Assembly: GCA_900696615.1 (NCBI GenBank)
Contig: CAADGS010000015.1
Location: 1-52,425, forward strand
Direction of reading: 5' to 3'
Length of the DNA stretch: 52,425 nucleotides
DNA from: an uncultured beta proteobacterium
GTDB taxonomy: Bacteria; Pseudomonadota; Gammaproteobacteria; Burkholderiales; Nitrosomonadaceae
Notes under the pieces: generated by a model
The model's input: only the letters and a program-made list of their open reading frames with translations
Database searches by the model: none
Told to the model about the DNA's origin: nothing
Shown: positions 19,146 through 31,186 of the stretch, piece after piece
Layout of the letters: every line of letters begins with the position of its first letter
Numbering within the stretch: the first letter of the stretch is position 1
Position numbers and translations under genes: made by a program

Positions 19146-19589
19146 ATGCATAAATTATTATCGAGTGCTTTATTATTTTTAATACTTGTTATCCCATGCA
19201 GTGTTTTTTCACATGAAGGTGAAGATCACAGTCAAGACGAGTCTGATACCAATTCCTCGCCACAATTGGAAGGCGGCAATGGCTGGCAACTTGTTCGTTC
19301 ACTAGAAATGGGTACATCCGGAAAATTTGTTCATATGGTACTCATCGATCATAGCGTATACACCGACAAAACAATTTACAGCGCGGCCATAAACAGGCTG
19401 TGCCGTTCTACGGACGAATTCTGCAGAATCAGATTCTGGAGCCAAGAGCGCTTTATACCTGAAACCGTTGCATTAACCGTAGAGCAAAATAAGCAATTAC
19501 GAGCGGATTATCTAGTAAATAAAACAGCTGGAATTCATCACTTACGCTGGTCTTGTAGTGTTGATCCCGATAAAAGTCATTGTTTTTAG
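19146..19589 (+). CDS. Secreted hypothetical protein with His/acidic mature N-terminus
   Basis: Signal peptide followed by 'SHEGEDHSQDESD'; 147 aa. Confidence 0.65.
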   Translation: MHKLLSSALLFLILVIPCSVFSHEGEDHSQDESDTNSSPQLEGGNGWQLVRSLEMGTSGKFVHMVLIDHSVYTDKTIYSAAINRLCRSTDEFCRIRFWSQERFIPETVALTVEQNKQLRADYLVNKTAGIHHLRWSCSVDPDKSHCF

Positions 19590-19657
19590 TATTTAGGTGT
19601 CACTCTAATTGTTTAAAATCCGGATAAGCGGTGCGTGATAATGGCAAATTTTTATTT

Positions 19658-21121
19658 TCAAATGTGCAAAGCACGCTTATCCACTCCAAGAGCAGCTTCG
19701 TGAAGCACTTCTGATAAGGACGGATGGGCATGAACAATACAAGCGATATCTTGGCTACTGGCTGAAAACTTCATAGCCATAACTGCTTCCGAAATAAGCT
19801 CAGAAACATGTGGACCGATCATGTGTACTCCCAATACACGGTCAGTTTTTTCATCAGCCAATACTTTGATAAATCCGCTGGTTTCGCCCATTGCACGCGC
19901 ACGGCCATTTGCAATAAAAGGAAATTGCCCCGATTTATAAGCAATACCGGCAGCTCTTAATTCCTGCTCATTTTTTCCTACCCAAGCAATTTCGGGAGCA
20001 GTATAAATAACCCACGGTACCGTATTAAAATCGATCGCTTCATTTTGACTTGTCTGACTTTTTTTCTCGATCTGCGCAATCATTTCAGCGATGGTTACAC
20101 CTTCTTCTGACGCCTTATGCGCCAGCATTGGGCCTCGCACAACATCGCCTACAGCATAAACATTGTGCAAGTTAGTGCGACAGTATTGATCAACGACAAC
20201 AAAACCACGCTCATCCAGCAATAATCCGTTTTCACTAATTCCGAGTCCTGCGGTATTGGGTACTCTGCCAATTGCAACAATTAATTTGTCTACCTCCAAA
20301 ACCTGTTCCTGATTATTGGCATCACTATACCTCACAGTCACAACATTGTTCGAAGCTTCGACCACTTTAATCGTTACACCGGTATTAATTTGCAAACCCG
20401 GTTCTTTAGTAAAAATATTTCTGGCTTCTTTAGCGATTTGTTCATCAGCCGCCATGAGAAATCCAGGCATGGCTTCAAGAATGGCAACTTCAGATCCAAG
20501 CCTGCGCCATACACTACCCATTTCAAGTCCGATCACACCAGCACCGATAACACCCAATCGCTTAGGTACTTCCGATAACGCCAGGGCACCCGCATTATCT
20601 AATATCAGATTATTATCAATTGGTGCAAACGGCAACGAACGTGGCACCGATCCTGTCGCCACAATCACGTGCTTTGCCCGGACAGTCTCAGTATTGCCGT
20701 TATCATCAATTTTTATTTGCCAATCATCTGCCGATTCATCACGCTTTAATAATATTCCTCTGCCGTGCATCGATTTAACCTTATTTTTCTTGAACAACGA
20801 GGCAATGCCGGCTGTAAAAGTGGTTACAATTTTGTCTTTACGTGCGATCATGGCAAGAATATCCACAGACACATGTTCAGCCGTAATGCCGTGAGCGGAA
20901 AATTTGTGTTTTAGTTGGAAATATTTTTCGGAAGATTCCAATAAAGCTTTGGAAGGAATGCACCCGACATTCAAGCAAGTTCCACCGAGACTTGCCTTAC
21001 CCTTGGCATTTTTCCATTCATCAATACATACCGTATTCAGGCCAAGTTGCGCACAGCGAATGGCGGCAACATACCCCCCCGGCCCCGCACCAATGATTGC
21101 TACATCAAATATTTCTGACAT
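19658..21121 (-). CDS. lpdA: Dihydrolipoyl dehydrogenase
   Basis: 'GGTCLNVGCIPSKALL' redox motif; FAD/NAD motifs; C-terminal 'HAHPSLSEVLHEA'. Confidence 0.97.
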   Translation of the reverse strand: MSEIFDVAIIGAGPGGYVAAIRCAQLGLNTVCIDEWKNAKGKASLGGTCLNVGCIPSKALLESSEKYFQLKHKFSAHGITAEHVSVDILAMIARKDKIVTTFTAGIASLFKKNKVKSMHGRGILLKRDESADDWQIKIDDNGNTETVRAKHVIVATGSVPRSLPFAPIDNNLILDNAGALALSEVPKRLGVIGAGVIGLEMGSVWRRLGSEVAILEAMPGFLMAADEQIAKEARNIFTKEPGLQINTGVTIKVVEASNNVVTVRYSDANNQEQVLEVDKLIVAIGRVPNTAGLGISENGLLLDERGFVVVDQYCRTNLHNVYAVGDVVRGPMLAHKASEEGVTIAEMIAQIEKKSQTSQNEAIDFNTVPWVIYTAPEIAWVGKNEQELRAAGIAYKSGQFPFIANGRARAMGETSGFIKVLADEKTDRVLGVHMIGPHVSELISEAVMAMKFSASSQDIACIVHAHPSLSEVLHEAALGVDKRALHI

Positions 21122-21216
21122 GTTGAAAACCTTTTGAGAAAAAACCTATGAATGGAGTAATTTTAAAGTAAAAAGTAAAGTGCTGTGGCTGATTCTGCTG
21201 CAGATTTGTGAAGCTA

Positions 21217-22266
21217 CTACAATGGAAGCTCTTCGCTTCCGTACCCAATCACTCCAATCTCGCGCACAGCCTGCACATAATCGCCATTTTCGTGTAATTT
21301 TGTCAGCGAACCAAAGCTGTTTCTGGCATGCATGCGTGCAAGGCGGGAAAGGCTTACCGCTGTCATTTGCCACTCTAATCCAGTTAAAATTTCATCTGCG
21401 CCAACGGGATTATTGCAAACCAAAATCATATCGCAGCCTGCGGCAAGTGCCGCTTGCGCTCTCGATAGCATTGATTCCAGATTTGCTCCGGCCCCCTGCA
21501 TACTCAGGTCGTCACTGAATATGCACCCTTCAAATTGTAGTTCCGTGCGAAGTATCTTTTGCAGCCAAATAGTTGAAAATCCAGCTGGCATAGCGTCAAT
21601 TTCAGAATAAATAACATGTGCAGGCATAATTCCGGCTATGCCATGACTAATCATGTGCTGAAATGGCATCAGATCATTTATTTCGATATCAATGTAGCGG
21701 CGTTGGTCGACTGACTTTTCCACATGCGAATCGGCTTGAATATATCCATGACCGGGAAAATGTTTACCTACAGCCTGCATGCCGCCTTTTTTCAAACCAA
21801 GCATCAATTGATATGCAAGCTCGGAAACGGCATCAGGATCACAATGAAAAGCACGATCTCCAATGACGCAACTGTGTCCATGGTCAAGATCCAGCACAGG
21901 TGTGAAGCTGAAATCGACACCGCAAGCATTTAACTCAGCAGCCAAGACAAAACCAAGCTGTTTGGCTAGATGACGCGCACCGGCAGGATTCTTATCCCAG
22001 ATTTTTCCTAACTCACGCATCGCGGGTAATTCTGTAAAATCTTTGCGGAAGCGTTGAACTCGTCCACCTTCATGATCGACGGCAATCAACAAATGGGGAT
22101 TACGTAATGCGTGAATCTGCTGCGTCAATCCTGCCAACTGGCGGTGATTGGAATAATTTCTTGCAAAAAGGATGACGCCACCGGTGAGCGGATGCGACAA
22201 TCTTTTGATATCGCTGTCGGTCAATTGTGTACCGGCAATATCTAGCATCACGGGGCCAAGCGACAT
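21217..22266 (-). CDS. nagZ: Beta-N-acetylhexosaminidase (start probably 22266; ORF extends to 22296)
   Basis: '[17 protein letters not shown]' GH3 motif; '[13 protein letters not shown]'. Confidence 0.95.
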   Translation of the reverse strand: MSLGPVMLDIAGTQLTDSDIKRLSHPLTGGVILFARNYSNHRQLAGLTQQIHALRNPHLLIAVDHEGGRVQRFRKDFTELPAMRELGKIWDKNPAGARHLAKQLGFVLAAELNACGVDFSFTPVLDLDHGHSCVIGDRAFHCDPDAVSELAYQLMLGLKKGGMQAVGKHFPGHGYIQADSHVEKSVDQRRYIDIEINDLMPFQHMISHGIAGIMPAHVIYSEIDAMPAGFSTIWLQKILRTELQFEGCIFSDDLSMQGAGANLESMLSRAQAALAAGCDMILVCNNPVGADEILTGLEWQMTAVSLSRLARMHARNSFGSLTKLHENGDYVQAVREIGVIGYGSEELPL

Positions 22267-22268
22267 AA

Positions 22269-22646
22269 TTACTTCTCCAGCACGACAAAAGCACAAACCA
22301 TACTGATTTCATCACTGATCGACAGATGGTGCTGCGTGATACCTTTAGCTTGCATCAATCGACTGAGTTCGGGATGAAATTGAAAAAACGGTTTACCTAG
22401 GTCGTCATGCGCAACCGAAACATAAGTCAAATTCACCGGATGCCGCAATCCCGTACCAATGGCCTTTGATAATGCTTCTTTAGCGGCAAAGCGGCTGGCC
22501 AAAAACAAGACTGGCTTACTGCTTAGATGATATTCCGGCCATTCGTTTTCGGTTAAGATCCGCCGCGCGAACCGCTCGCCGAAGCGCTCCAGTGATTGCG
22601 CAATCCGCGTTGATTGCACGATGTCAGTACCAATACCATAAATCAT
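22269..22646 (-). CDS. acpS: Holo-[acyl-carrier-protein] synthase
   Basis: '[12 protein letters not shown]' and '[19 protein letters not shown]'. Confidence 0.97.
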   Translation of the reverse strand: MIYGIGTDIVQSTRIAQSLERFGERFARRILTENEWPEYHLSSKPVLFLASRFAAKEALSKAIGTGLRHPVNLTYVSVAHDDLGKPFFQFHPELSRLMQAKGITQHHLSISDEISMVCAFVVLEK

Positions 22647-23371
22647 GCCCGGGCATCCACCATAAGCTGCTTCATTTCCTGCACCGCTTGCTTCAATCCG
22701 ACAAAGATAGCGCGAGCAACAATGGCATGACCGATATTCAGTTCTGAAACATCAGCAATGGCAGCGATGCGCTGCACATTCTCATAGTGCAAGCCATGTC
22801 CAGCATTTACCTTGAGACCAAGGTCAATACCGAGCGCAACCGCTTGTTGTACTGCACCATAATGTTTCTCTCGCGCTTCCGTTGTTGCTGCATCGGCATA
22901 ACTTCCTGTGTGAATTTCAATCACAGGTGCGCCCGCACGGGCTGCTGCTTCGATTTGCGGTGGATCGGCATTAATAAATAATGACACACGTATTCCGGCA
23001 TCTTTCAATTGTTGGCAGGCACGATAAACTTGATCAAAGTGCCTTACAACATCGAGGCCTCCTTCCGTGGTTAATTCTTCACGTCTCTCAGGCACCAAGC
23101 ACATATCATGAGGTTGTATTTTAAGTGCAATGCCAATCATTTCATCTGTTATTGCACTTTCCAGATTCATTCGGGTCGTTAGCCGGTCACGCAAAATCTC
23201 AACATCACGATCTTGAATATGACGCCGGTCTTCACGTAAATGCAATGTAATGGCATCCGCTCCTGCGGATTCTGCAACCAGTGCAGCTTGAATTGGATCT
23301 GGATATACAGTGCCGCGCGCCTGCCTTAAAGTTGCCACATGATCAATGTTAACACCCAATTCAATTCGCAT
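22643..23371 (-). CDS. pdxJ: Pyridoxine 5'-phosphate synthase
   Basis: '[17 protein letters not shown]' and '[14 protein letters not shown]'. Confidence 0.98.
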   Translation of the reverse strand: MRIELGVNIDHVATLRQARGTVYPDPIQAALVAESAGADAITLHLREDRRHIQDRDVEILRDRLTTRMNLESAITDEMIGIALKIQPHDMCLVPERREELTTEGGLDVVRHFDQVYRACQQLKDAGIRVSLFINADPPQIEAAARAGAPVIEIHTGSYADAATTEAREKHYGAVQQAVALGIDLGLKVNAGHGLHYENVQRIAAIADVSELNIGHAIVARAIFVGLKQAVQEMKQLMVDARA

Positions 23372-23410
23372 TCATTTTCTCCGTCTGCCTATAGAAAAGC
23401 TCGTAACAAA

Positions 23411-24304
23411 TCATTCATAGCCCAGATTTCTTAGCACACTTTCATCATCAGCCCACCCACTTTTTACTTTAACCCAAACTTCCAAATACACTTTTCCACC
23501 CAGCAACGACTCCATATCTTTTCGAGCCTCACTGGCTATTTGTTTGAGTCTCTCGCCTTTCTTACCAATGAGAATTGCTTTTTGATTCGGCTTCTCGACT
23601 AGAATCGTGGCATAAATTTTGTATAAACGACCTACTTGTTTAAATTGATCCACTACGACACTGGATGAATAAGGAATTTCATCACCGATCAAACGAAATA
23701 GTTTCTCACGAATATATTCTCCGACTATAAAGCGCTCACTCCGATCGGTCATGTCATCCTTACCATACAAAGGCGGATTAGCTGGCAAAAAATCACGTAT
23801 TGTATCAAGGAGTTGTGGCAACTGAACATTGTTCCTGGCGCTAACCGGTATCATGGCAGCGAATTTAAACGTTTCCGCCATGTTGCTTAAAAATGGCAAT
23901 AAGGAATTTTTGTCAGCCAACTTGTCAATTTTATTGATTACCAAAATCACCGTTACATTCCCAGGCAGAATTTTGAGCACCTCTGCGTCGCGCAGATCGA
24001 AATGCATTGCTTCAATTATAAACAATATCACATCGACATCTTGTACGCTTTGCGTCACCACCCGGTTCATCGCGGTATTTAAGCGATTGTTATATTGCTT
24101 TTGGAAACCAGGAGTATCGACAAAAATGAATTGTGTCTGTTGTTGGTTAAGAATACCGCTAATGCGAAAACGTGTAGTTTGCGCTTTTTTCGAGGTTATA
24201 CTGATTTTTTGTTGAATGAGCTTATTCAGTAAGGTTGATTTACCAACATTTGGACGACCAATAATCGCGATATAGCCAGTACGGAAATCATCACTAATGG
24301 TCAT
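23411..24304 (-). CDS. era: GTPase Era
   Basis: '[12 protein letters not shown]', 'DTPGFQ', KH domain '[17 protein letters not shown]'. Confidence 0.98.
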   Translation of the reverse strand: MTISDDFRTGYIAIIGRPNVGKSTLLNKLIQQKISITSKKAQTTRFRISGILNQQQTQFIFVDTPGFQKQYNNRLNTAMNRVVTQSVQDVDVILFIIEAMHFDLRDAEVLKILPGNVTVILVINKIDKLADKNSLLPFLSNMAETFKFAAMIPVSARNNVQLPQLLDTIRDFLPANPPLYGKDDMTDRSERFIVGEYIREKLFRLIGDEIPYSSSVVVDQFKQVGRLYKIYATILVEKPNQKAILIGKKGERLKQIASEARKDMESLLGGKVYLEVWVKVKSGWADDESVLRNLGYE

Positions 24305-24348
24305 TCTAGGAAAGAATAAATTTTAAGTCGTTGCTATTAATCATAGGG

Positions 24349-25056
24349 TTATTGATATGGACAAATTTCTTCATAGGCCAGCTTTGCGGCTTCTTGCTCA
24401 GCACGTCGCCGACTGGTACCCTCACCAACTGTGCGAACATTCAAGGTGGATAAAGTACATTCGACTTTAAACTTTTGCTTATGTGCCTTACCGCTCGTCA
24501 TAACCACGGTATACTCAGGTAATGCCATTTTTTGACCTTGCAAAAACTCTTGTAGTAGCGTTTTGGAATCTTTGCCTTGCGATTTTGGGTCAATACTCTG
24601 CATCAGTGGTAAGAAAATCGCCATAATCACTTCTTCTGCCTGAGCATAATTACTATCCAAATAAATGGCCCCGAGAACGGCTTCTAGAGCATCCGCAAGT
24701 ATCGAAGGGCGGCGATCACCGCCATTTTTTAATTCGCCCTCGCCCAAGCGTATTAACTTATCCATTTGCAACTTAAGCGCGATGTCTGACAATGCCTTTT
24801 GATTGACAAAATTAGCCCGAAGCCGCGACAAATACCCTTCTGGTAAATCGGGGAAGAATTTATAAATTAACCCAGCGATCGCACAATTCAATACGGCATC
24901 GCCTAAAAATTCAAGGCGTTCGTTATGAGGTGTACCGTGACTTCGATGTGTCAATGCTTCGCGTAGTAATTCAGGTTGCGAAAATGAATATCCTAATCGC
25001 TCACAGAATAAATCTATTAACAATTTATTGTTGCTTTGCCCAGCTTCTTTTAGCAT
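24349..25056 (-). CDS. rnc: Ribonuclease III
   Basis: 'NERLEFLGDAVL' signature; dsRBD at the C-terminus. Confidence 0.98.
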   Translation of the reverse strand: MLKEAGQSNNKLLIDLFCERLGYSFSQPELLREALTHRSHGTPHNERLEFLGDAVLNCAIAGLIYKFFPDLPEGYLSRLRANFVNQKALSDIALKLQMDKLIRLGEGELKNGGDRRPSILADALEAVLGAIYLDSNYAQAEEVIMAIFLPLMQSIDPKSQGKDSKTLLQEFLQGQKMALPEYTVVMTSGKAHKQKFKVECTLSTLNVRTVGEGTSRRRAEQEAAKLAYEEICPYQ

Positions 25057-25068
25057 AACTTCTCGGTA

Positions 25069-25470
25069 TCACTCACTTGCAACTTCAAAATCAATTAGTA
25101 AGGATACATTGGAAAATAAAGGTATTTTTGTTGAGTAATTCACACTCAACACCGAGCGCCCTTTTTCTCTATTGATTTTAATGTCTTGCCCACTAATCGT
25201 TTTAATGCCATCGATCTGAGCTCGCTTAGCAAATGACACTCTGATGTTGCTCAGATCAGTGTCCTGAGAATTTGATTCCTTTGCTATTGCAGTCAGATTT
25301 TTCTTAATAGCAGAATATTCAATATAAGCAGGCAAAACTTTAAATCCCAAAAGCGCGACTAGAATCAAAACTACAGACCATATGAGCATACCTGACAAGC
25401 TGATGCCTCTTTGTTCATAGAGAGCTTTATAAAATCTCATGCTTATACCTCCATAATTGGAAACTAGCAT
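25069..25470 (-). CDS. DUF4845 membrane protein
   Basis: 'RGISLSGMLIWSVVLILVALLGFKVLPAYIEY'; usual position between lepB and rnc. Confidence 0.85.
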   Translation of the reverse strand: MLVSNYGGISMRFYKALYEQRGISLSGMLIWSVVLILVALLGFKVLPAYIEYSAIKKNLTAIAKESNSQDTDLSNIRVSFAKRAQIDGIKTISGQDIKINREKGRSVLSVNYSTKIPLFSNVSLLIDFEVASE

Positions 25471-26273
25471 TATTTGATTGACAGTCCAATACGACTAAAA
25501 TCACCAAAATTCCACCAAATCATAAAAGCTTTACCAACAATGTTTTCTTCCGGAACAAATCCCCAATAACGGCTATCGCTGCTACTGTCGCGATTATCGC
25601 CTAGCGTAAAATAATTACCCGGCGGTATTTCGCAGGTAAACCCAGTACTTCTGTACTTGCAATTTTCCCGGAATTGAAATTGCCTAACATTTGAAAATTG
25701 TATTCCTTTCACATCCTGATTAATAAGTATGAAATGGTTCTGATCGGTTAAATATTCGGAGAAACGATCGGAGTAAATATAACCAAAACCCGATTCTATA
25801 TATTTATAATCGCCTTCATATTCGGTCCTTACTGGTTCTCCATTAATAATCAGCCGCTTATTATGATATGTGATCACATCGCCGGGTAACCCGACAATGC
25901 GTTTAATATAGTCAATAGACGGGTCTTCAGGGTAGCGGAACACCAACACATCGCCGCGCTTCGGTTCATTAATATCCAGTATTTTTTGATTGATAACCGG
26001 AAGCCTAATACCATAAGTATATTTATTGACCAAAATAAAATCGCCTACTAACAGCGTAGGTATCATTGATCCCGACGGGATTTTAAACGGCTCGATCACA
26101 AACGACCGTAAACTAAAAACAATCAAGATAATCGGAAAAAAACTTTTTGGATACTCGATCCACCAAGGCTCATTGTCGCCTGGTTCACGTTTCTTTTTCC
26201 AGAAGATAATATCCAATAACCAGATGCTGCCTGTAACGACAAGAAGGATAAAGAGAATCAAAGGAAAATTCAT
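25470..26273 (-). CDS. lepB: Signal peptidase I
   Basis: 'IPSGSMIPTLLVGDFILVNK' and 'GDNRDSSSDSRYWGFV'. Confidence 0.98.
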   Translation of the reverse strand: MNFPLILFILLVVTGSIWLLDIIFWKKKREPGDNEPWWIEYPKSFFPIILIVFSLRSFVIEPFKIPSGSMIPTLLVGDFILVNKYTYGIRLPVINQKILDINEPKRGDVLVFRYPEDPSIDYIKRIVGLPGDVITYHNKRLIINGEPVRTEYEGDYKYIESGFGYIYSDRFSEYLTDQNHFILINQDVKGIQFSNVRQFQFRENCKYRSTGFTCEIPPGNYFTLGDNRDSSSDSRYWGFVPEENIVGKAFMIWWNFGDFSRIGLSIK

Positions 26274-26376
26274 ATTAATTCCTTTGCCGATATCAAATCA
26301 GAAAATTCCTGTGCTATACAAAATTTACTAAACTTCAATCGATTACTTGAAAAAAACGAGTTGCTTTTTTTAATCA

Positions 26377-28170
26377 TTACTTATTATCAACCTGCAGAAT
26401 TGCTAGAAATGCTTCTTGCGGGATTTCCACATTTCCCACCCGCTTCATCCTCTTTTTACCTGCTTTTTGTTTCTCCAGCAACTTTCGTTTACGCGTTATG
26501 TCGCCACCGTAACATTTTGCCAACACATTTTTGCGTAACGCCTTGACAGTTTCACGCGCGATAATATGTGCACCAATCGCTGCTTGTACGGCAATATCGA
26601 ACATTTGGCGAGGAATTAATTGACGCATTTTCTGCACCAACTCACGTCCCCGGTATTGACTGCTAGTTCTATGAACAATCAAAGATAATGCATCGACTTT
26701 ATCGCCATTAATCAATATATCAAGCTTTACGAGATCAGACGCGCGAAATTCTTTGAATTCATAATCTAATGACGCATATCCACGGCTTGTTGATTTCAAC
26801 TTGTCAAAAAAATCCATCACCACTTCATTAAGCGGCATCTCATATGTAAGCATGACTTGCTTACCCATATACTGCATATTGACTTGAGTACCGCGTTTGT
26901 TCACACATAAAGTAATCACAGCGCCCACATATTCTTCAGGGACTAATATTGTGGAAGTAATAATGGGTTCACGAATTTCAGCAATTTTCGATAAGTCCGG
27001 GATTTTTGACGGATTCTCTATTTCCACAATCGAACCATCTCGCATTAATACCTCATAAACCACCGTTGGTGCAGTAGTGATTAGATCCATATCATATTCA
27101 CGTTCCAATCGCTCCTGCACAATATCCATATGCAATAAGCCGAGAAAACCGCAACGAAAACCAAAACCTAATGCTTGAGATACTTCCGGTTCAAAATGCA
27201 GTGATGAGTCGTTCAATTTCAATTTCTCTAATGCTGAACGTAATGCATCATATTGATTGGATTCAACAGGATATAAGCCTGCAAACACTTGGGGTTTAAT
27301 TTCTTTAAAACCTTGCAATGGCATGTCCGCTGGCCGGTTTGCTGAGGTAACGGTATCACCGACTCTTGCAACATCGAGTTCTTTAATACCGGAAATAATG
27401 AAACCGACCTCCCCCGCACTCAGCGAATCACGAAAAACCGATTTCGGTACAAAAACACCCACCTGTTCACATAACTGCACAGCCTTACTAGCCATCAATA
27501 GAATCTTTTCCCCCGGCTTAAGCGTACCATCGATTACCCTGACCAAAATAACGACGCCTACATAATTATCGAACCAGGAATCAATAATCAATGCTTTTAA
27601 TGCTGCATTGGGATCCCCTTTTGGAGCGGGAATTCTGGCAATTAACGCTTCTAGAACATCCACGACACCTTCACCAGTTTTTGCACTAACCTTTACTGCA
27701 TTCTGCGCATCGATTCCGATCACTTCCTCGATATTCTTGATAACGCGCGCTGGATCGGCTGCTGGCAAATCAATTTTGTTCAGAACCGGAATGACTTCAA
27801 CACCTTGCTCAATTGCAGTATAACAATTGGCTACAGTTTGCGCCTCAACGCCTTGTGAGGCATCCACCACGAGAAGCGCTCCTTCACACGCAGCTAAGGA
27901 GCGGGAAACCTCATAAGAAAAATCGACATGCCCAGGTGTATCGATTAAGTTCAATAGGTAAGTTTCACCGTTTTTTGCTTTATAGCTCAACGCAGCAGTT
28001 TGTGCTTTGATAGTGATGCCTCTCTCACGTTCCAGTTCCATGGAATCTAACACTTGTTCTTCCATTTCACGATCAGACAAACCACCACACAAGTGAATAA
28101 TCCGATCTGCTAGTGTAGATTTGCCATGATCTATATGAGCGATAATAGAAAAGTTTCGAATATGCTGCAT
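26377..28170 (-). CDS. lepA: Elongation factor 4 (start probably 28170; ORF extends to 28215)
   Basis: '[22 protein letters not shown]', 'DTPGHVDF', LepA C-terminal domain. Confidence 0.98.
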   Translation of the reverse strand: MQHIRNFSIIAHIDHGKSTLADRIIHLCGGLSDREMEEQVLDSMELERERGITIKAQTAALSYKAKNGETYLLNLIDTPGHVDFSYEVSRSLAACEGALLVVDASQGVEAQTVANCYTAIEQGVEVIPVLNKIDLPAADPARVIKNIEEVIGIDAQNAVKVSAKTGEGVVDVLEALIARIPAPKGDPNAALKALIIDSWFDNYVGVVILVRVIDGTLKPGEKILLMASKAVQLCEQVGVFVPKSVFRDSLSAGEVGFIISGIKELDVARVGDTVTSANRPADMPLQGFKEIKPQVFAGLYPVESNQYDALRSALEKLKLNDSSLHFEPEVSQALGFGFRCGFLGLLHMDIVQERLEREYDMDLITTAPTVVYEVLMRDGSIVEIENPSKIPDLSKIAEIREPIITSTILVPEEYVGAVITLCVNKRGTQVNMQYMGKQVMLTYEMPLNEVVMDFFDKLKSTSRGYASLDYEFKEFRASDLVKLDILINGDKVDALSLIVHRTSSQYRGRELVQKMRQLIPRQMFDIAVQAAIGAHIIARETVKALRKNVLAKCYGGDITRKRKLLEKQKAGKKRMKRVGNVEIPQEAFLAILQVDNK

Positions 28171-28272
28171 CACGATATTAATAATAAGCTTTTGTGGGCA
28201 TGGAAAAACGATCAATCGCCTATATCACACCGCACTTTAAGATATTGTACAGTCAATTAAAAAGGCAGCATT

Positions 28273-28563
28273 CTAGCGAAATTTGCTCAGATAATCATCT
28301 AAAGCGGCTAAGTCTAGAAAATGATGACAAATTTCCTCGTTGGTGTGAGTTGATACAAGAACCGGAACTTTCTCCCCATACTGCACTGCTAGTTCAGGTT
28401 GCGTATCAATATCGATAATCAGCAACTCAAACAATGTTTGTTTTTGCAGATTCCGTAGCGCAAGAATCATATCATGACAAAGATGACAATCTTGACGACC
28501 GAATAAAGTCAGTGAAAGTGTTTGTTCCAATGCAACTGACATGTGCTTATTTTTTTGATTCAT
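28273..28563 (-). CDS. Glutaredoxin family protein
   Basis: 'LFGRQDCHLCHDM' CxxC motif in a short thioredoxin-like fold. Confidence 0.85.
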   Translation of the reverse strand: MNQKNKHMSVALEQTLSLTLFGRQDCHLCHDMILALRNLQKQTLFELLIIDIDTQPELAVQYGEKVPVLVSTHTNEEICHHFLDLAALDDYLSKFR

Positions 28564-30010
28564 TATCAGTCAGTTTCATTGTAATGAAGGTTGTAACGTC
28601 TCCTCTTTTCACAAGTAAAGCAATATTCTTTCCACTTTTAACTTGATTGAGTAACTCATTGAATTGCTGCACACTTGTTACATCTTTACTGTTAAAACCG
28701 AGAATAATGTCTCCACTACGAATCCCTGAGCGGCCAGCAATACCGGGTTGCACGTTTTCCACCAATAATCCATTAGCAATTTCCAGTTGTTTTTTTTGCT
28801 CAGCGGTAATTTCGCTCAGTGCCAGTCCTAGCCGATTTGAAGTATCTGTTTTTTTACCTTGCCTAAGTTTACGATTATCGGCAGCATCATCGGAAGATAT
28901 TTCTCCCACTTCTACCTTGACTGTTTTCAAAGAGCTATCTCGCCACACTTTAACAGAAACTCTTGAATTCGGCTTGGTATTACCCACTATACGCGGCAAA
29001 TCGGCGGAAACGGCAACTTCTTTCCCGTCAAAATCTAAAATAATATCTCGCGCCTTTATCCCCGCCCGATCAGCGGGACCATCTTTCTCTACCGATACAA
29101 CTAGTGCCCCTTTATTATCCGTTAATCCAAAAGAATCAGCTAATTCTCTGGTAACTTCCTGAATCATAACGCCGATCCTTCCACGGCTTATTTTACCACT
29201 CACTTTTAATTGATCAGCAATCTCAGTTGCGACATTAATTGGTATTGCAAATGACAATCCCATGAAACCGCCGGTTCGACTGTAAATTTGCGAATTAATG
29301 CCGACCACCTCCCCTTTCATATTAAACAATGGTCCACCTGAGTTACCCGGATTTATCGCCACATCGGTTTGTATAAACGGTACATAATTTTCTTGCGCCA
29401 AGGAACGACCTTTAGCGCTTACGATACCTGCTGTCACGCTGTGTTCAAATCCAAATGGAGATCCAATTGCAATCACCCATTCACCCACTCTGAGTTTCTC
29501 CGGATCTCCTTGTGTCACCATAGGTAGATCAGTTGCATTAATTTTGATCAGAGCAATATCGGTTTTCCGATCAGTGCCAATCACTTCTCCGACAAATTCC
29601 CGTTTATCGTTAAGCTTAATCGTGATTTCATCGGCCGCTTCAACAACATGCGCATTTGTTAAAATATAACCATCCGAACTAATGATAAAACCTGAACCCA
29701 ACGATTTAGGTTCAGATCTTCTTGGCATAGAAAATGGCTGCATATGCTTCTTAAAAAAATCATAGAATGGTGAATTCTCAGGAATGCCGGGAATTTCCGG
29801 AAATACTTGACCATTTAGTGAGGCTTGAGCTTGTACGGCACTAATATTAACTACCATGGCGCCATGCTTCTCTACCAATCCTGTAAAATCAGGTAGCTCA
29901 TTCATTTGAGCAAATGCCGTCGGCGATGCTATTAATAATAAAGCCAATAGCCTGAGTATTGAAGAAATCTTACCCATTAAATTTTTATATGTAATCATTA
30001 TCTTGTTCAT
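28547..30010 (-). CDS. mucD: Periplasmic Do-type serine endoprotease (DegP/MucD)
   Basis: 'NPGNSGGPLFNMKGEVVGIN', two PDZ regions; adjacent to rseB/rseA/rpoE. Confidence 0.95.
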   Translation of the reverse strand: MNKIMITYKNLMGKISSILRLLALLLIASPTAFAQMNELPDFTGLVEKHGAMVVNISAVQAQASLNGQVFPEIPGIPENSPFYDFFKKHMQPFSMPRRSEPKSLGSGFIISSDGYILTNAHVVEAADEITIKLNDKREFVGEVIGTDRKTDIALIKINATDLPMVTQGDPEKLRVGEWVIAIGSPFGFEHSVTAGIVSAKGRSLAQENYVPFIQTDVAINPGNSGGPLFNMKGEVVGINSQIYSRTGGFMGLSFAIPINVATEIADQLKVSGKISRGRIGVMIQEVTRELADSFGLTDNKGALVVSVEKDGPADRAGIKARDIILDFDGKEVAVSADLPRIVGNTKPNSRVSVKVWRDSSLKTVKVEVGEISSDDAADNRKLRQGKKTDTSNRLGLALSEITAEQKKQLEIANGLLVENVQPGIAGRSGIRSGDIILGFNSKDVTSVQQFNELLNQVKSGKNIALLVKRGDVTTFITMKLTDNESKK

Positions 30011-30199
30011 CTAGTTACTAAAATAAAATTGGGAAATATATTTAGAAATCGCCAGGGATAATATTGAAGAAAAAACAAACGGCTAAATAATAAACCTATT
30101 GCGTTATCTTAAAGAACCGTTTCAATATTAAGTTATAACGATAACAGTCGCAATATAAAGCTTTGCCAATGAATCTAGATTGAATTCACTAGCCAATAT

Positions 30200-31186
30200 T
30201 TATTCTTGCTTAAAAACGGAATCGCCAATTAGCTTTATGGTTTTCAACGGCACTTCTCCTACCGTTGTTATCTTGTTATCACCTAAGATGCGAACATAAA
30301 TGTTGATTGCGCCACGACTTGTGAAAAAACCGGGTACCGGCGTGGGCGCATCCTTAGCAAGGGGTTCAATAAAAATAGAAACTGTTGCCACACCATCCGA
30401 TAACGCAATATGATCAATCAGTGTGGATTTATCAATCAAATTGCGTTTCATTTCGATTAATTTCTTAAAACCCGAAGGCAATGAACGAATCTGCCACTTT
30501 AATTCACCTTCTTTTAGAACTGATGAAACCAAATTAATAACTTGCCAATTTTGTGCCTGTAGTGATAGATCAGGTTTCAACAAATCTGAGTGGATTTCAT
30601 TATTGATATCTAATTGCACGAAAGCAAATTGCTCAATAATATTGTCACCATTTACAACTGCTGCTTTAAGCAGCAATCCCGTTTGCGTATCAACCCAATA
30701 TTGCTGACCATAACGAAATGTATCCCTCGGCATTAACAATAAAACTTGAGAATCATGATTGGCAACCCGCTCACGTTTGAGTTCTTTTACGTAATAATTG
30801 TCATTTACACTACTAGATGATTGAGGGAGAAGATTGGGAAAGAATTTACGGAACCAGCGTTTCTCATTATAGATTTTCTTCGTATCAGGAAGATAGCACT
30901 TCATTTCATCATTATTGCGAAAGACTATGCGCGGCGTTCCATCGAGGACTTCGATTTTTTCATGTTCTCCAAGTTGATCGATTTTATGAATGACATTCGA
31001 AGCTTCAATATGGCCATCCGCGTAATACACAAATGTTCCAGCATAATTTAATTGATGTGGAGCATCTGCAATTTTTTTTAGCCAAATTAGCGCACTTTCT
31101 GACGAATGCGGCAAATTTTCCGCTACCGCAGCTTTAAAACCAAACACGAACAAAAAAAATAGCGCAATAATCTGAAGATTAATCAT
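30200..31186 (-). CDS. rseB: Sigma-E factor regulatory protein RseB/MucB
   Basis: 'LNYAGTFVYYADGHIEASNVIHKID' MucB/RseB domain; position. Confidence 0.93.
   Translation of the reverse strand: MINLQIIALFFLFVFGFKAAVAENLPHSSESALIWLKKIADAPHQLNYAGTFVYYADGHIEASNVIHKIDQLGEHEKIEVLDGTPRIVFRNNDEMKCYLPDTKKIYNEKRWFRKFFPNLLPQSSSSVNDNYYVKELKRERVANHDSQVLLLMPRDTFRYGQQYWVDTQTGLLLKAAVVNGDNIIEQFAFVQLDINNEIHSDLLKPDLSLQAQNWQVINLVSSVLKEGELKWQIRSLPSGFKKLIEMKRNLIDKSTLIDHIALSDGVATVSIFIEPLAKDAPTPVPGFFTSRGAINIYVRILGDNKITTVGEVPLKTIKLIGDSVFKQE

Noticed and set aside
20316-20894. 192-aa plus-strand ORF
   Set aside because: Antisense shadow of lpdA; low-complexity Ser/Thr/Pro translation with no independent support.
28647-29162. 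171-aa plus-strand ORF
   Set aside because: Antisense shadow of the DegP/MucD gene.
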